The translations under genes and the position numbers were made by a program. The notes under the pieces are model-generated. The model did no database searches. It was not told the DNA's origin and saw nothing but the letters and a program-made list of their open reading frames with translations. 64,000 nt of DNA from Streptomyces sp. DG1A-41. GTDB lineage: Bacteria > Actinomycetota > Actinomycetes > Streptomycetales > Streptomycetaceae. Shown here in pieces: positions 8,448 through 17,844 of the stretch. Where the stretch lies: positions 1,883,001 through 1,947,000 of the forward strand of contig NZ_CP146350.1 of the NCBI RefSeq assembly GCF_037055355.1, in the 5' to 3' direction. Numbering within the stretch: position 1 is the first letter of the stretch; every line of letters begins with the position of its first letter.

Positions 8448-9203
8448 ATGGATCTTGGACTGAAGGACCGGGTGTACATCGTCACCGGGGCCACCCGCGG
8501 CCTCGGCAACGCCTCCGCGCGGGAGCTCGTCGCGGACGGGGCGAAGGTGGTCGTCTCGGGGCGGGACGAGAAGAGCGTCGCCGACGCGGCGGCCGCGCTG
8601 GGCCCGAACGCGGTCGGGGTGGCCGTCGACAACGCCGACCCCGACGCGCCGGCCCGGCTGATCGGGGCCGCGCGGGAGCACTTCGGCCGCTTCGACGGTG
8701 TCCTCGTCAGCGTGGGCGGGCCGCCGGCCGGGTTCGTCGCCGACAACACGGACGAGCAGTGGCAGGCGGCGTTCGAGTCGGTGTTCCTCGGTGCGGTGCG
8801 GCTGGCTCGCGCCGCGTCGGCCGAGTTGGAGGCCGGGGGTGTCATCGGGTTCGTGCTGTCCGGGTCGGTGTACGAGCCGATTCCGGGGCTGACGATTTCG
8901 AACGGGCTGCGGCCGGGGCTGGCCGGGTTCGCCAAGTCGCTGTCCGACGAACTGGGACCGCGGGGCATCCGGGTGGTCGGGGTGCTGCCCGGACGCATCG
9001 ACACGGATCGCGTGCGCGAGCTGGACGCGTTGTCGGCGGATCCCGAGGCGACCAGGGCGGCTTCGGAGTCGCGCATTCCGCTGCGGCGGTACGGGGCGCC
9101 CGAAGAGTTCGGGCGGGTAGCCGCGTTTTTGTTGTCGCCGGCTGCTTCCTATCTGACCGGGGTCATGGTGCCGGTGGACGGCGGAGCGCGGCACGGGTTC
9201 TGA
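8448..9203 (+). CDS. SDR family oxidoreductase, atypical catalytic residues
   Basis: This 251-residue Rossmann-fold protein has the NAD(P)-binding T-G-A-T-R-G-L-G motif at residues 13-20 and the SDR C-terminal G-V-M-V-P-V-D-G-G block. Where classical SDRs have Tyr-x3-Lys, it reads S-N-G-L-R-P-G-L, so both Tyr and Lys are replaced (by Ser and Arg in my alignment). A subgroup of actinobacterial SDRs has this N-x-x-R-x-G-L pattern, so it is probably a family trait rather than damage, but the reaction is uncertain. The ATG at 8448 follows an AGGAT/AGGG stretch 5 bases after the GH15 stop, so it is probably cotranscribed with GH15. Confidence 0.85.
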   Translation: MDLGLKDRVYIVTGATRGLGNASARELVADGAKVVVSGRDEKSVADAAAALGPNAVGVAVDNADPDAPARLIGAAREHFGRFDGVLVSVGGPPAGFVADNTDEQWQAAFESVFLGAVRLARAASAELEAGGVIGFVLSGSVYEPIPGLTISNGLRPGLAGFAKSLSDELGPRGIRVVGVLPGRIDTDRVRELDALSADPEATRAASESRIPLRRYGAPEEFGRVAAFLLSPAASYLTGVMVPVDGGARHGF

Positions 9204-9266
9204 GCGCCGTTCTCGTCTGCGGGTTCGTGGGGACTCGTCGCGCAGTTCCCCGCGCCCCTGAGTACG

Positions 9267-9854
9267 TCAACTCACTCTCTCTGGATGGTGCCGGACGCCT
9301 TTCAGCCGTACCTCCGCCGGCAGTGACGCGAGGCCCGCCGAGGTTCTGGCGTGGGTCAGGGCGCCGGTCGTCAGGTCGTGCAGGGCCGTGCCCGGATCCA
9401 CGTGCGGTTCCAGTGCGAGCCGTACGCGGGCCTCGGGGGCGCTGCGGCGGCCCCGCAGGTGGGCGTGGGCCCGGTCGACGCCGTCGACCTGGGACGCCTC
9501 CTCGGTGAGGGCGTGCTCCAGGGCCCGGCCGCGCAGCAGGGCGCCCTCGCCGTCGCCGGTGTCCACGAGGACCTCGGCGAGGCGGCGCCGGCGGAGTACC
9601 GCGACCAGCCACCACAGGGCGAGCAGCAGCAGAACGGCAAGTACGGCGATGGCGGCCGGCCACCACCAGCCCTCGTCCCGCCAGCGGGTGCGTTCGGCAT
9701 TGGTCAGCAGCACGTCCTGGCGGCTGTCGTGGATCCACCACGAGGGTGCCGGAGCGCCGAGGCCGACGGCCAGCACGGAGCCGCCCAGCACCAGCAGGAC
9801 GAGGCCCACCAGTCCGAGGAACACGCGGTTGACGACCCTGAGCATCGCTGTCAC
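9267..9854 (-). CDS. amaP: AmaP-like alkaline-shock membrane anchor protein
   Basis: The product is about 195 residues. One helix lies near residues 8-32 (LGLVGLVLLVLGGSVLAVGL), then a polar segment with several Trp, a second helix near 65-85 (AAIAVLAVLLLLALWWLVAV), and a cytoplasmic domain of about 110 residues. The layout matches AmaP, which tethers Asp23/Gls24 proteins to the membrane. It is the last gene of a five-gene minus-strand operon. Its start region overlaps the stop of the DUF6286 gene by 4 bases; the alternative ATG at 9845 would begin MLRVVNRVF. The operon suggests a cell-envelope stress role. Confidence 0.8.
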   Translation of the reverse strand: MTAMLRVVNRVFLGLVGLVLLVLGGSVLAVGLGAPAPSWWIHDSRQDVLLTNAERTRWRDEGWWWPAAIAVLAVLLLLALWWLVAVLRRRRLAEVLVDTGDGEGALLRGRALEHALTEEASQVDGVDRAHAHLRGRRSAPEARVRLALEPHVDPGTALHDLTTGALTHARTSAGLASLPAEVRLKGVRHHPERVS

Positions 9855-10543
9855 TCCTTCCGGCCGGGCCGCCGCACGCGCACCGACAGCGCGGGCGGCC
9901 GGGAGAGTCCCAGTCCGCGGACCGCGTCGCTGAGCACGGCCTCCAAGTCGGTTTGTACTTCGGTCAGTTCACGGAAGTGCGACGCGGCGCGGACGTTCGC
10001 CCGCCTCCGGCGCACCCGTACCCGTGCCGACTGCACGCCGGGCACTTCCATGGCCCGGTCGCGCAACGCGGTCGCGGCGGCGTCCCGGTCCAGTCCGGCG
10101 CGTACGTCGGCGTGCGTACGCCGCATCGGGAGTACGTCCCGCAGGCCGGGCGTGACGGCCAGGACCAGCAGCCAGAGCCCGAGGGCGGCGGCGACCCCGG
10201 CCCCGACCAGCACCCAGATGTCGTCGAGGGGCCGGTCGGCGAGCTGCCGGGCCAGCTCCCGGCGCCAGCTCATGACGGGCCGGTCGGCGCGCACGGACGC
10301 GATGTCGTACAGGAACAGTCCGGCGAGTCCCAGGAGCAGCAGCGCGACGATGCCCGCCGGGACGCGGCGTGCCGACCAGAAGCGGCCTTCGCGACCGCCC
10401 TCGCCGCCGGACACGGGCGGTGTTCCGTTCCCGGCCGCCGACGCGGACTGATCGGGTCCGCCGGTCTCCGACGTGTCGAGGACCGGCAGGCGCTGTGTGG
10501 TGCCCTCGGGCTCGGACGGTTCGGTGCCCCGGGGTTCGCTCAT
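9851..10543 (-). CDS. DUF6286-type membrane protein of the alkaline-shock cluster
   Basis: The product is 230 residues. A disordered acidic/Pro N-terminus (1-57) is followed by a helix near 63-82 (GIVALLLLGLAGLFLYDIA) and a second near 108-130 (WVLVGAGVAAALGLWLLVLAV). The basic C-terminal domain contains alternating V-R-V-R-R-R-R strands. This pattern is what actinobacterial genomes annotate as DUF6286, found between Asp23 and AmaP genes. Both ends overlap neighbours by 4 bases (ATGA), so expression is tightly coupled. The function is unknown; it is probably a second membrane partner for the Asp23-like proteins. Confidence 0.78.
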   Translation of the reverse strand: MSEPRGTEPSEPEGTTQRLPVLDTSETGGPDQSASAAGNGTPPVSGGEGGREGRFWSARRVPAGIVALLLLGLAGLFLYDIASVRADRPVMSWRRELARQLADRPLDDIWVLVGAGVAAALGLWLLVLAVTPGLRDVLPMRRTHADVRAGLDRDAAATALRDRAMEVPGVQSARVRVRRRRANVRAASHFRELTEVQTDLEAVLSDAVRGLGLSRPPALSVRVRRPGRKE

Positions 10544-10923
10544 CGCGTCCTCCCCTGTACCGCGCCGGGCCCGGCGACCAGGTGCAGCCGCTCCACCTGG
10601 ACGACGACCTCCGGCACCTGCATTCCCGCCAAGGCGCCCACCCGCTCGACGACCTGGCGACGCACCTGGCGGCAGCGCGCGCCGACGTCGCAGGGGTAGT
10701 CGAGTTCGAGGTGGACCCGGACGTGCGCGATCTCGCGGTGGACGACGACGGTGGCGGACGGCCGGCCGGCGTCGGGCGGCAGCGTCCCGACGGCCTCGCG
10801 GGCCGCCTGCGAGGCGATCTTCGCGACGACCCGGTCGGCGATCCTGGTCGCGCCGCGCTCGCCCGGCGCGACGACGGTCAGGGGTCTGTCGAGCTCACCC
10901 GCCCCAGCGCTCACGGTCGTCAC
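10540..10923 (-). CDS. Asp23/Gls24 family envelope stress protein (second copy)
   Basis: The product is 127 residues. It carries Asp23-family features: a G-x-T-R-I-A-D-R-V-V-A-K-I-A-S-Q-A-A-R-E-A-V-G block near residues 23-46, and a paired-strand region with I-A-H-V-R-V-H-L-E-L-D-Y-P followed by V-R-R-Q-V-V-E-R-V. It is soluble and has no signal peptide. Members polymerise beneath the membrane when anchored by AmaP. The gene overlaps its upstream neighbour (10920-10923) and the downstream DUF6286 gene (10540-10543) by 4 bases each. Confidence 0.82.
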   Translation of the reverse strand: MTTVSAGAGELDRPLTVVAPGERGATRIADRVVAKIASQAAREAVGTLPPDAGRPSATVVVHREIAHVRVHLELDYPCDVGARCRQVRRQVVERVGALAGMQVPEVVVQVERLHLVAGPGAVQGRTR

Positions 10924-11102
10924 CGCCGCCGTTCACGGGGACGGAAGAAGTCGCCGAAGTCCATGTCCCCCTCCAGGAACCGGCCGACGACGAATCCGAC
11001 GGCGCCCAGCGCCGCCACCAGTAGGAAGGCGCCGAATCCGCCGAAGTACCCGGCGAATCCCAGTGCCATGCCGGCGATCATGCCGACGACGGCCATGCTC
11101 AT
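10920..11102 (-). CDS. Small two-helix membrane protein of the Asp23 operon
   Basis: The product is 60 residues. Residues 3-23 and 25-42 are Gly/Ala-rich hydrophobic helices (MAVVGMIAGMALGFAGYFGG and FGAFLLVAALGAVGFVVGRF). An acidic patch (EGDMDFGDFF) and a basic tail (RPRERRR) follow. The ATG at 11100-11102 has GAGGAG 7 bases upstream. The layout resembles the small DUF2273-like membrane proteins that accompany Asp23/AmaP operons. The stop overlaps the next Asp23 start by 4 bases. Confidence 0.78.
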   Translation of the reverse strand: MSMAVVGMIAGMALGFAGYFGGFGAFLLVAALGAVGFVVGRFLEGDMDFGDFFRPRERRR

Positions 11103-11151
11103 GCTGCGCTCCTCAGCTCCTCGGTAGCTGCGTTTTCCGGTGGCTGGTGCC

Positions 11152-11625
11152 TCACTGGATCCGTCGCTCCGGCTCCTCTTCCTCCTCGTCCGGCAACTTC
11201 ACGTCGCTCACCGCGATGTTGACCTCGACGACCTCGAGACCCGTCATCCGCTCGACGGCGGTGATGACGTTCTCCCGTACCTCCCGGGCCACGTCGGCGA
11301 TCGACACGCCGTAGTCGACGACGATCTCCAGGTCGAGGGCGGCCTGCACCTCGCCGACCTCGGCCTTCACACCGCGCGACACCGACTTCGCGCCGCCGGG
11401 CACGCGGTCGCGCACGGCTCCGAAGGTGCGGGACAGGCCGCTGCCCATGGCGTGCACGCCGTCCACATCACGTGCGGCCAGTCCGGCGATCTTCTCCACG
11501 ACGCCGTCCGCGATGGTCGTCCGCCCCCGGGAGCCGGGGTCTCCCCCGCCCCGCTTGGTCAGCGGACTCCGGCGTGCCGCCGACGTCTCGGTCTCCCCGC
11601 CCCGGTTCTCGGTCATGTCAGTCAT
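11152..11625 (-). CDS. Asp23/Gls24 family envelope stress protein (first copy)
   Basis: The product is 157 residues. An unstructured polar N-terminus (1-33) is followed by the Asp23 core: T-T-I-A-D-G-V-V-E-K-I-A-G-L-A-A-R-D-V-x-G-V-H (about 36-58), then A-A-L-D-L-E-I-V-V-D-Y-G-V-S-I and V-x-R-M-T-G-L-E-V-V-E-V-N-I-x-V. It ends in an acidic tail (DEEEEEPERR). This copy is the canonical one and leads the operon, 49 bases ahead of the small membrane protein. Its promoter must lie in the 88-base gap shared with the divergent gene at 11714. I could not see a clear SigB-type box there. Confidence 0.88.
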   Translation of the reverse strand: MTDMTENRGGETETSAARRSPLTKRGGGDPGSRGRTTIADGVVEKIAGLAARDVDGVHAMGSGLSRTFGAVRDRVPGGAKSVSRGVKAEVGEVQAALDLEIVVDYGVSIADVAREVRENVITAVERMTGLEVVEVNIAVSDVKLPDEEEEEPERRIQ

Positions 11626-11713
11626 TCGCCGTACGTCCTTTTCGGTTGTCGTCCTGCGACCACCGTAAGCATGGTTACGTGGTTGCGCGCCTTTGATGCG
11701 GCAGGCTGGAGGA

Positions 11714-12429
11714 ATGACGGCCGACGGGTGGACGCAGGCAGTGAGACATCAGCTGGGTTTCGGCAGGCTCCTGCCGCTGGGTGATGCGCGGGACGGCGCG
11801 TGGATCGCCGAGCGGGCGGCCGAGGCGGTGCTGCGGCGCGCGGCGGGGACGCTCCGGGCGTGCGCCTCGGAGCGCTCCGTGTCGCGCTCGCCGATCCGGC
11901 GGACACCGGGAGCCCGGCCGTGCCGGCCCCGCCGAGCGGTCTGCCGCCCGGGCCGCTGCGGGTGACGGCGGAGTTCGCGGCCACGGCCTCGCAGCCGCTG
12001 CCGACGACGGCGTCCCTGCTGCGGGCGACGCTGGCGACGGCCGCGACGCAGCGACTCGGTCTGACGGTGACGGAGGTGGACCTGCGCGTGACGGGTCTGC
12101 TGGGCGAGGAGACGGAACCGCCCGGGCCCGCCGCGCCTCTCCCCGAGCCGCCGCGCGCCGCGCAGGCCGGGGGCGACGACGAGGGTCGCGTCGCCGCCGC
12201 CGCGCTCGAGGTCCCGGGCGTGCTTCATCTGACCGGCGCGCTGGGCCACCCCGTGCACATCGAGCAGCTCCCGGGCGACGCCGCGCTGCCGCACCGCCAC
12301 GTCCGGCTGGAACTCGCGGTGCGCGAGGACCACCGGGCCCGGGACGTGGCGCGCGGGGTCCGCACAGCGGTGCGGACGAAACTGCCGGACCACCCGACGG
12401 TGGCGGTACTGGTGACCGGGATCGGCTGA
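11714..12429 (+). pseudogene. Frameshifted Asp23-cluster companion (annotated in Streptomyces as nucleopolyhedrovirus P10 family)
   Basis: The first 44 codons from ATG 11714 (MTADGWTQAVRHQLGFGRLL, reading to about 11845) and the remainder from about 11848 to the TGA at 12429 belong to one protein but lie in different frames. Adding one G to the GGGG at 11845-11848 would join RRAAG to DAPGVRLGALRVALADP without a seam. The downstream part includes VTEVDLRVTGLL and ends TVAVLVTGIG. The intact product would be about 238 residues. Homologues commonly sit next to Asp23 operons. A GTG at 11800 in the downstream frame could give a shorter product. A single-base sequence error is an alternative to real loss. 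Confidence 0.65.
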
Positions 12430-12487
12430 GTGGCCGGCGATGCCCGTCGCGGGTCGCGGGCACCGCGCAGCCAGGAAGCCGCCCGGC

Positions 12488-13291
12488 TCAGTCCCCGACG
12501 CCCGCGAGGTCCCGCAGCCGGCGGGCCTGGGCCTGGCGTTCCGCGCCGCGCTGGGCCTCGTAGGTGCGGTCCTGGGCGCCGCTCAGCAGCGCCTTGGTCT
12601 CGATGACCGCGTCGCGGGGAGCGGCGAGCACGGCCGCCGCGAGATCGCGGACCGTGTCGTCGAGTTGGTCGGCGGGCACGGCCACGTTGGCCAGCCCGGT
12701 GCTCACGGCCTCCTCGGCCGTGACGAAGCGCCCGGTCACGCAGATCTCCAGCGCGCGGGCGTATCCCACGAGCCCCACCAGCGGATGCGTGCCCGTCAGG
12801 TCGGGCACGAGTCCGAGGCTGGTCTCGCGCATGGCGAACTGCACGTCGTCCGCGACGACGCGCAGATCGCAGGCGAGGGCGAGCTGGAAGCCCGCCCCGA
12901 CGGCGTGCCCCTGGACGGCGGCGACGGAGACGATGTCGCTGCGCCGCCACCAGGTGAACGCCTCCTGGTACTCGGCGATGGTCGCGTCCAGCTCGGCGTC
13001 GCTCCCACGCGCGAGGTCGATGAACGACGGTTCCCCGTCGAAGCCCTCGGGCGTGAACGCCTGCCGGTCGAGACCGGCCGAGAAGGACTTGCCCTCGGCC
13101 CTCAGCACCACGACGCGGACGGAGCCAGGCAGCTGCCGCCCGGCCTCGGTCAGCGCCCGCCACAGAGCGGGGCTCTGCGCGTTGCGCTTGGCCGGGTTGG
13201 TCAGCGTCACCGTGGCGATGGCGTCGTCGACGGTGAGCCGTACGCCGTCCTTGTCGAGTGCGGGAACGAGGTCCTTGTCGGGCGAAGCCAT
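12488..13291 (-). CDS. Enoyl-CoA hydratase/isomerase family protein
   Basis: This 267-residue crotonase-fold protein has the oxyanion-hole segments F-S-A-G-L-D (about residues 70-75) and A-V-Q-G-H-A-V-G-A-G-F-Q-L-A-L-A-C-D-L-R (about 124-143), and the family block M-R-E-T-S-L-G-L-V-P-D. It hydrates or isomerises enoyl-CoA thioesters in the cytosol. At the usual catalytic Glu positions it has T-S-L-G-L-V and V-P-D-L-T, so hydratase activity on a standard fatty enoyl-CoA is not assured. The ATG at 13289-13291 has GGAGG 6 bases upstream. It is a single gene on the minus strand. Confidence 0.88.
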   Translation of the reverse strand: MASPDKDLVPALDKDGVRLTVDDAIATVTLTNPAKRNAQSPALWRALTEAGRQLPGSVRVVVLRAEGKSFSAGLDRQAFTPEGFDGEPSFIDLARGSDAELDATIAEYQEAFTWWRRSDIVSVAAVQGHAVGAGFQLALACDLRVVADDVQFAMRETSLGLVPDLTGTHPLVGLVGYARALEICVTGRFVTAEEAVSTGLANVAVPADQLDDTVRDLAAAVLAAPRDAVIETKALLSGAQDRTYEAQRGAERQAQARRLRDLAGVGD

Positions 13292-13335
13292 GGACGCCTC
13301 CGATGTGTGCGGTCAGCCAAGTGACTGCACAGTAA

Positions 13336-13367
13336 CCACCCGGCCGGTCAGCCGACCGACCGGGTGG
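13336..13367 (-). terminator. Hairpin terminator after the HTH gene
   Basis: An inverted repeat reads CCACCCGG-C-CGGTC, loop AGCC, then GACCG-A-CCGGGTGG. That is a 13-bp stem with one mismatch, placed between the end of the small HTH gene (13398) and the start of the enoyl-CoA hydratase (13291). There is no T run, as is usual in high-GC actinobacteria. Confidence 0.6.
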
Positions 13368-13397
13368 CCACCATCGAAGCCGAGGGGCCACCCGGGG

Positions 13398-13616
13398 TCA
13401 GGCCGTGGCCTTTTTACCCCGCGTCGCCCCGCCACGCCCTCGCAGCGTGACGCCCGACTCACTGAGCATGCGGTGCACAAAGCCATACGAGCGGCCGGTC
13501 TCCTCGGCCAACGCCCGGATGCTCGCACCGGCGTCGTACTTCTTCTTCAGGTCTGCCGCGAGCTTGTCGCGCGCGGCGCCGGTTACCCGGCTGCCCTTCT
13601 TCAGAGTCTCGGCCAC
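13398..13616 (-). CDS. Small helix-turn-helix DNA-binding protein
   Basis: The product is 72 residues. A basic N-terminal helix (KKGSRVTGAARDKLAADLKK) precedes a compact helix-turn-helix at about 28-58 (ASIRALAEETGRSYGFVHRM then LSESGVTLRGRGG). The tail is Lys/Arg-rich (ATRGKKATA). The pattern, with A-E-E-T-G-R-S-Y-G-F-V-H as recognition helix, is a very conserved Streptomyces small regulator of unknown role. The GTG at 13614-13616 is chosen because AGGAGG lies 5 bases upstream. A longer reading is possible but has no better ribosome site. It may be a nucleoid-associated or developmental regulator. Confidence 0.85.
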   Translation of the reverse strand: MAETLKKGSRVTGAARDKLAADLKKKYDAGASIRALAEETGRSYGFVHRMLSESGVTLRGRGGATRGKKATA

Positions 13617-13951
13617 CCGTGCCTCCTCATGGGAAGTGCGCTCTGGTCTCCTCATGATCACCCCTCCGGGCCCTGATGGCCACCCATTCGGCAAGGTCCG
13701 TGAGACAAGGTTGTGACGACGGGAGCGCATCCCCACAAGCGGAATACGAAATTCCGAAGAGGGGCGTCCGTACAGCCGAACGGAATGCCACGGGAAATGC
13801 CAGGTCAGAAAGGCGTCGCGGCCGAGCCCCGAAGAATCGGGGGCGCGGCCGCGCAATCGATGTAGGACACACCTCGGTACGAGGAGATCTCACACAGATG
13901 GTGGATCACCGCTAGGCCGAATGATCCATACGCCGTTGATCACGCATTCGA
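13617..13951 (+). other. Intergenic region between the HTH gene and the ABC-F gene
   Basis: These 335 bases lie between two minus-strand genes. The left part must carry the promoter of the HTH gene. It also contains small in-frame ATG triplets with AGGAG-like sites (around 13620-13660), but no coding frame with native codon bias. The right part is AT-richer around 13740-13800. I see no convincing gene or strong hairpin here. Confidence 0.5.
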
Positions 13952-15550
<1,599 letters not shown>

Positions 15551-15783
15551 GGACAGACTCCAGGGCGGATACGGGGGCGGGATGGGCGGCTGAGGACGTT
15601 CCCGCCGTCTAATGCGCGAGGAGAAAGGCCATGGGGGACAGTCTAACGGGGCGGTGCAACCACTTTTTCTGCGTGCGGGTGTTCGGTTCGTCTCGCCGGG
15701 TCGTTGTCAGTGGTGGGTGCCAGACTGAGCAGCAGGACCGGATCATCGGATTTCCGGCGACCGAGCACAAGGGAGTGATCGGT

Positions 15784-16197
15784 ATGGCAGGCACGTCCGG
15801 AGGGCGTCCGAGCATCTACCCGACGCTGCTGTACGCCGACGCGAAGGCGGCGATCCGGCAGCTCACGGAGGCCTTCGGCTTCACGGAGCTGTCGGTGTAC
15901 GAGGGCGAGGACGGCGCGGTGATGCACGCCGAGCTGGTGCAGGGCAACGGCGCGGTGATGGTCGGCACCAAGGGCACCGGCAGCGTCTTCGACAAGGCGA
16001 TGAAGGACGCGGGCACGACCGGGGTGTACGTCGTGGTGGACGACGTGGACGCCCACCACCGCCGCGCCGTGGACCACGGCGCGGAGATCCTGATGCCCCC
16101 GACGGACCAGGACTACGGCTCGCGGGACTACCTGGCCCGGGACCTCGAGGGCAACGTGTGGAGCTTCGGGACGTACGCGCCCGAGATACCGGGCTGA
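15784..16197 (+). CDS. VOC family (glyoxalase/bleomycin-resistance fold) protein
   Basis: The product is 137 residues with two beta-alpha-beta-beta-beta modules. Module 1 runs from SIYPTLLYADAKAAIRQLTE to about residue 58, and module 2 from about 78 (TTGVYVVVDDVDAHHRRAVD) to the characteristic A-R-D-L-E-G-N-V-W-S-F-G near the end. Such PhnB-like proteins bind metal and small ligands, with substrates that vary widely. The ATG at 15784 has AAGGGAG 8 bases upstream. It is monocistronic and convergent with the minus-strand gene ending at 16220. Confidence 0.88.
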   Translation: MAGTSGGRPSIYPTLLYADAKAAIRQLTEAFGFTELSVYEGEDGAVMHAELVQGNGAVMVGTKGTGSVFDKAMKDAGTTGVYVVVDDVDAHHRRAVDHGAEILMPPTDQDYGSRDYLARDLEGNVWSFGTYAPEIPG

Positions 16198-16219
16198 CGG
16201 CCCACGGCGGCGGCTGCGG

Positions 16220-17620
16220 CTAGCTGCCTCCGGTGTGCACCTGGAACGCGGCCCGGCGTACGGCCTTGGCCAGAGCCGGGTCCGGGTGTGCCGCGGCGAG
16301 GGCGACCAGGACCTGCACGGTCCGGGGGTGGCCCACGGCCCGCACCTCGTCCAGCAGCATCGGGATGGTCGGCTGTACGGCGGACTCCAGGTGGCGGACG
16401 AGCAGCGGGGCCTCACCGTGGTCGGCGACGGCGGCGGCGGTGTCCACCCACAGCCAGGTCGCCTCCTCCCGGGTGAGGACCTCGTGGGCGTCCTCCGGGT
16501 CGGCCCCGTCGTGCTCGGCCAGCCACAGCAGCGCGTACGGCCTGAGCGTCGGCTCGTCCAGCACGGCGCGGACGTCCGGCTCGGCGGGGGCGCCGACCAC
16601 GCGCAGCGCCTCGAAGGCGAGACCGCGCAGCAGGGCGTCCTCGCCTCGGGCGGCGGCCAGGAGTTCGGTGACGGCGCTGCCGACGGGGCGGGCGGCGAGC
16701 CAGGCCCGGTACTCGGCGCGGGCCGCGTTCGGGCGCAGCTGGGCGCAGCCGCGGAGCATGTCCTCGGCCGCCTGCTCGATGTTCCCGGCGGGGCTTTGCG
16801 CGGCGACACAGATCTGCTCCAGCTTGACCCAGACGGCCCAGCTGCCGAGCGGGGTGAGTGTGGCCTGGCCGTCGCCGTAGGTGAGGGCGCCGACGGAGGC
16901 GAGGGCGCGCAGGGCCCAGTCGAGGAGCGGGGCGAGCGGGGCGTCGGTGGGCTCCGGTTCGGCCGACGGCTCGGGCTGCGGGCCGTAGGGGATCTCGCAG
17001 CGTGCGGTGCGCAGCTCGGTGACGCGCTGCTCCAGGAGGTCGAGGAGCTGCTCCACGGGGACGGGGCCGGCGGACAGCTGGAGGAACGAGAGCGCCTGCG
17101 GCATGGCCGAGACGACCTCGGCGACGGCGGCGGGCTCGTGGCCCTCGGGTTCCGGATAGGCGAGCGACCAGGCGTCGAAGAGGGCGACCCAGCCGCGCAG
17201 CACGGCGCTGTCGTCGCGGTTCCAGGCGCGCAGCCGCCAGCCGGGGCGGGCGCTGTCGCCGTGCACCTCGACGAGACCGGCGAGCCTGGCGGTGTCCCAG
17301 TCGGCTCTGACCTGATCCGGGGTCAGGCCCAACTCGCGGGCGGCCCGTTCGGCGGTCGCGGCGGAGAGGGTGGCCTTGCCGTCGGCGGTGGCGCTGCCCC
17401 GGCCGGGGCCGAGCTCGGTGTCGGCCCAGCGGGCGACGCGAGCCGCGTCGGCAAGACCTGAGCGTGCCATTCTGGCCAGCTCGGCCGGTGCCGGGGTGCC
17501 CTCCGGGGGGCGCGGCGCGGGTCGGCGCGAGCGCCGCTGGTTCATCGCTCTGGGGGCGGCGGCCAGGGGTCGCGGGCGGACGAGTCGAAGCCTGGAGTCG
17601 CGCGGGATACGGGACGTCAC
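16220..17620 (-). CDS. Conserved actinobacterial hypothetical protein, Ala/Glu-rich helical
   Basis: The product is 466 residues, soluble and mostly helical. An Arg-rich N-terminus (RDSRLRLVRPRPLAAAPRAM) is followed by a winged-helix-like segment near 80-130 (LSAATAERAARELGLTPDQV, then ARLAGLVEVHGDSARPGWRL). The C-terminal 200 residues read as HEAT-like helical pairs (for example A-E-Y-R-A-W-L-A and E-A-L-R-V-V-G-A-P). I recognise it only as a conserved Streptomyces protein and assign no function. The GTG at 17620 has GGAAGA about 11 bases upstream. ATG 17545 is a plausible shorter start and would remove 25 residues. Confidence 0.7.
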   Translation of the reverse strand: MTSRIPRDSRLRLVRPRPLAAAPRAMNQRRSRRPAPRPPEGTPAPAELARMARSGLADAARVARWADTELGPGRGSATADGKATLSAATAERAARELGLTPDQVRADWDTARLAGLVEVHGDSARPGWRLRAWNRDDSAVLRGWVALFDAWSLAYPEPEGHEPAAVAEVVSAMPQALSFLQLSAGPVPVEQLLDLLEQRVTELRTARCEIPYGPQPEPSAEPEPTDAPLAPLLDWALRALASVGALTYGDGQATLTPLGSWAVWVKLEQICVAAQSPAGNIEQAAEDMLRGCAQLRPNAARAEYRAWLAARPVGSAVTELLAAARGEDALLRGLAFEALRVVGAPAEPDVRAVLDEPTLRPYALLWLAEHDGADPEDAHEVLTREEATWLWVDTAAAVADHGEAPLLVRHLESAVQPTIPMLLDEVRAVGHPRTVQVLVALAAAHPDPALAKAVRRAAFQVHTGGS

Positions 17621-17844
17621 GGGGGCAGTCTTCCGGTTGACGGTCCGAAAACCCAAACGGAATGTCACGGCGGGCGACGGGGATGGCCAACGCACGGGGT
17701 CCGACGAATGGTCGAGGGCCGCAAACAGGCCAGTGGTACGACGCTAAACGGAATCGTCACGACCGGTCGGTAGGGAGCGGGACGGGACGTGGTTGCGAGG
17801 GGGCGAAGGGGGCGTGAACGGGGGGGGTGCGTGACGCGTCGGGG

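Noticed and set aside
13898..13915. Five-codon frame MVDHR with an AGGAG site on the plus strand
   Set aside because: It lies downstream of nothing it could regulate: the flanking genes are on the minus strand and the next plus-strand gene is almost 2 kb away. Chance is likely.
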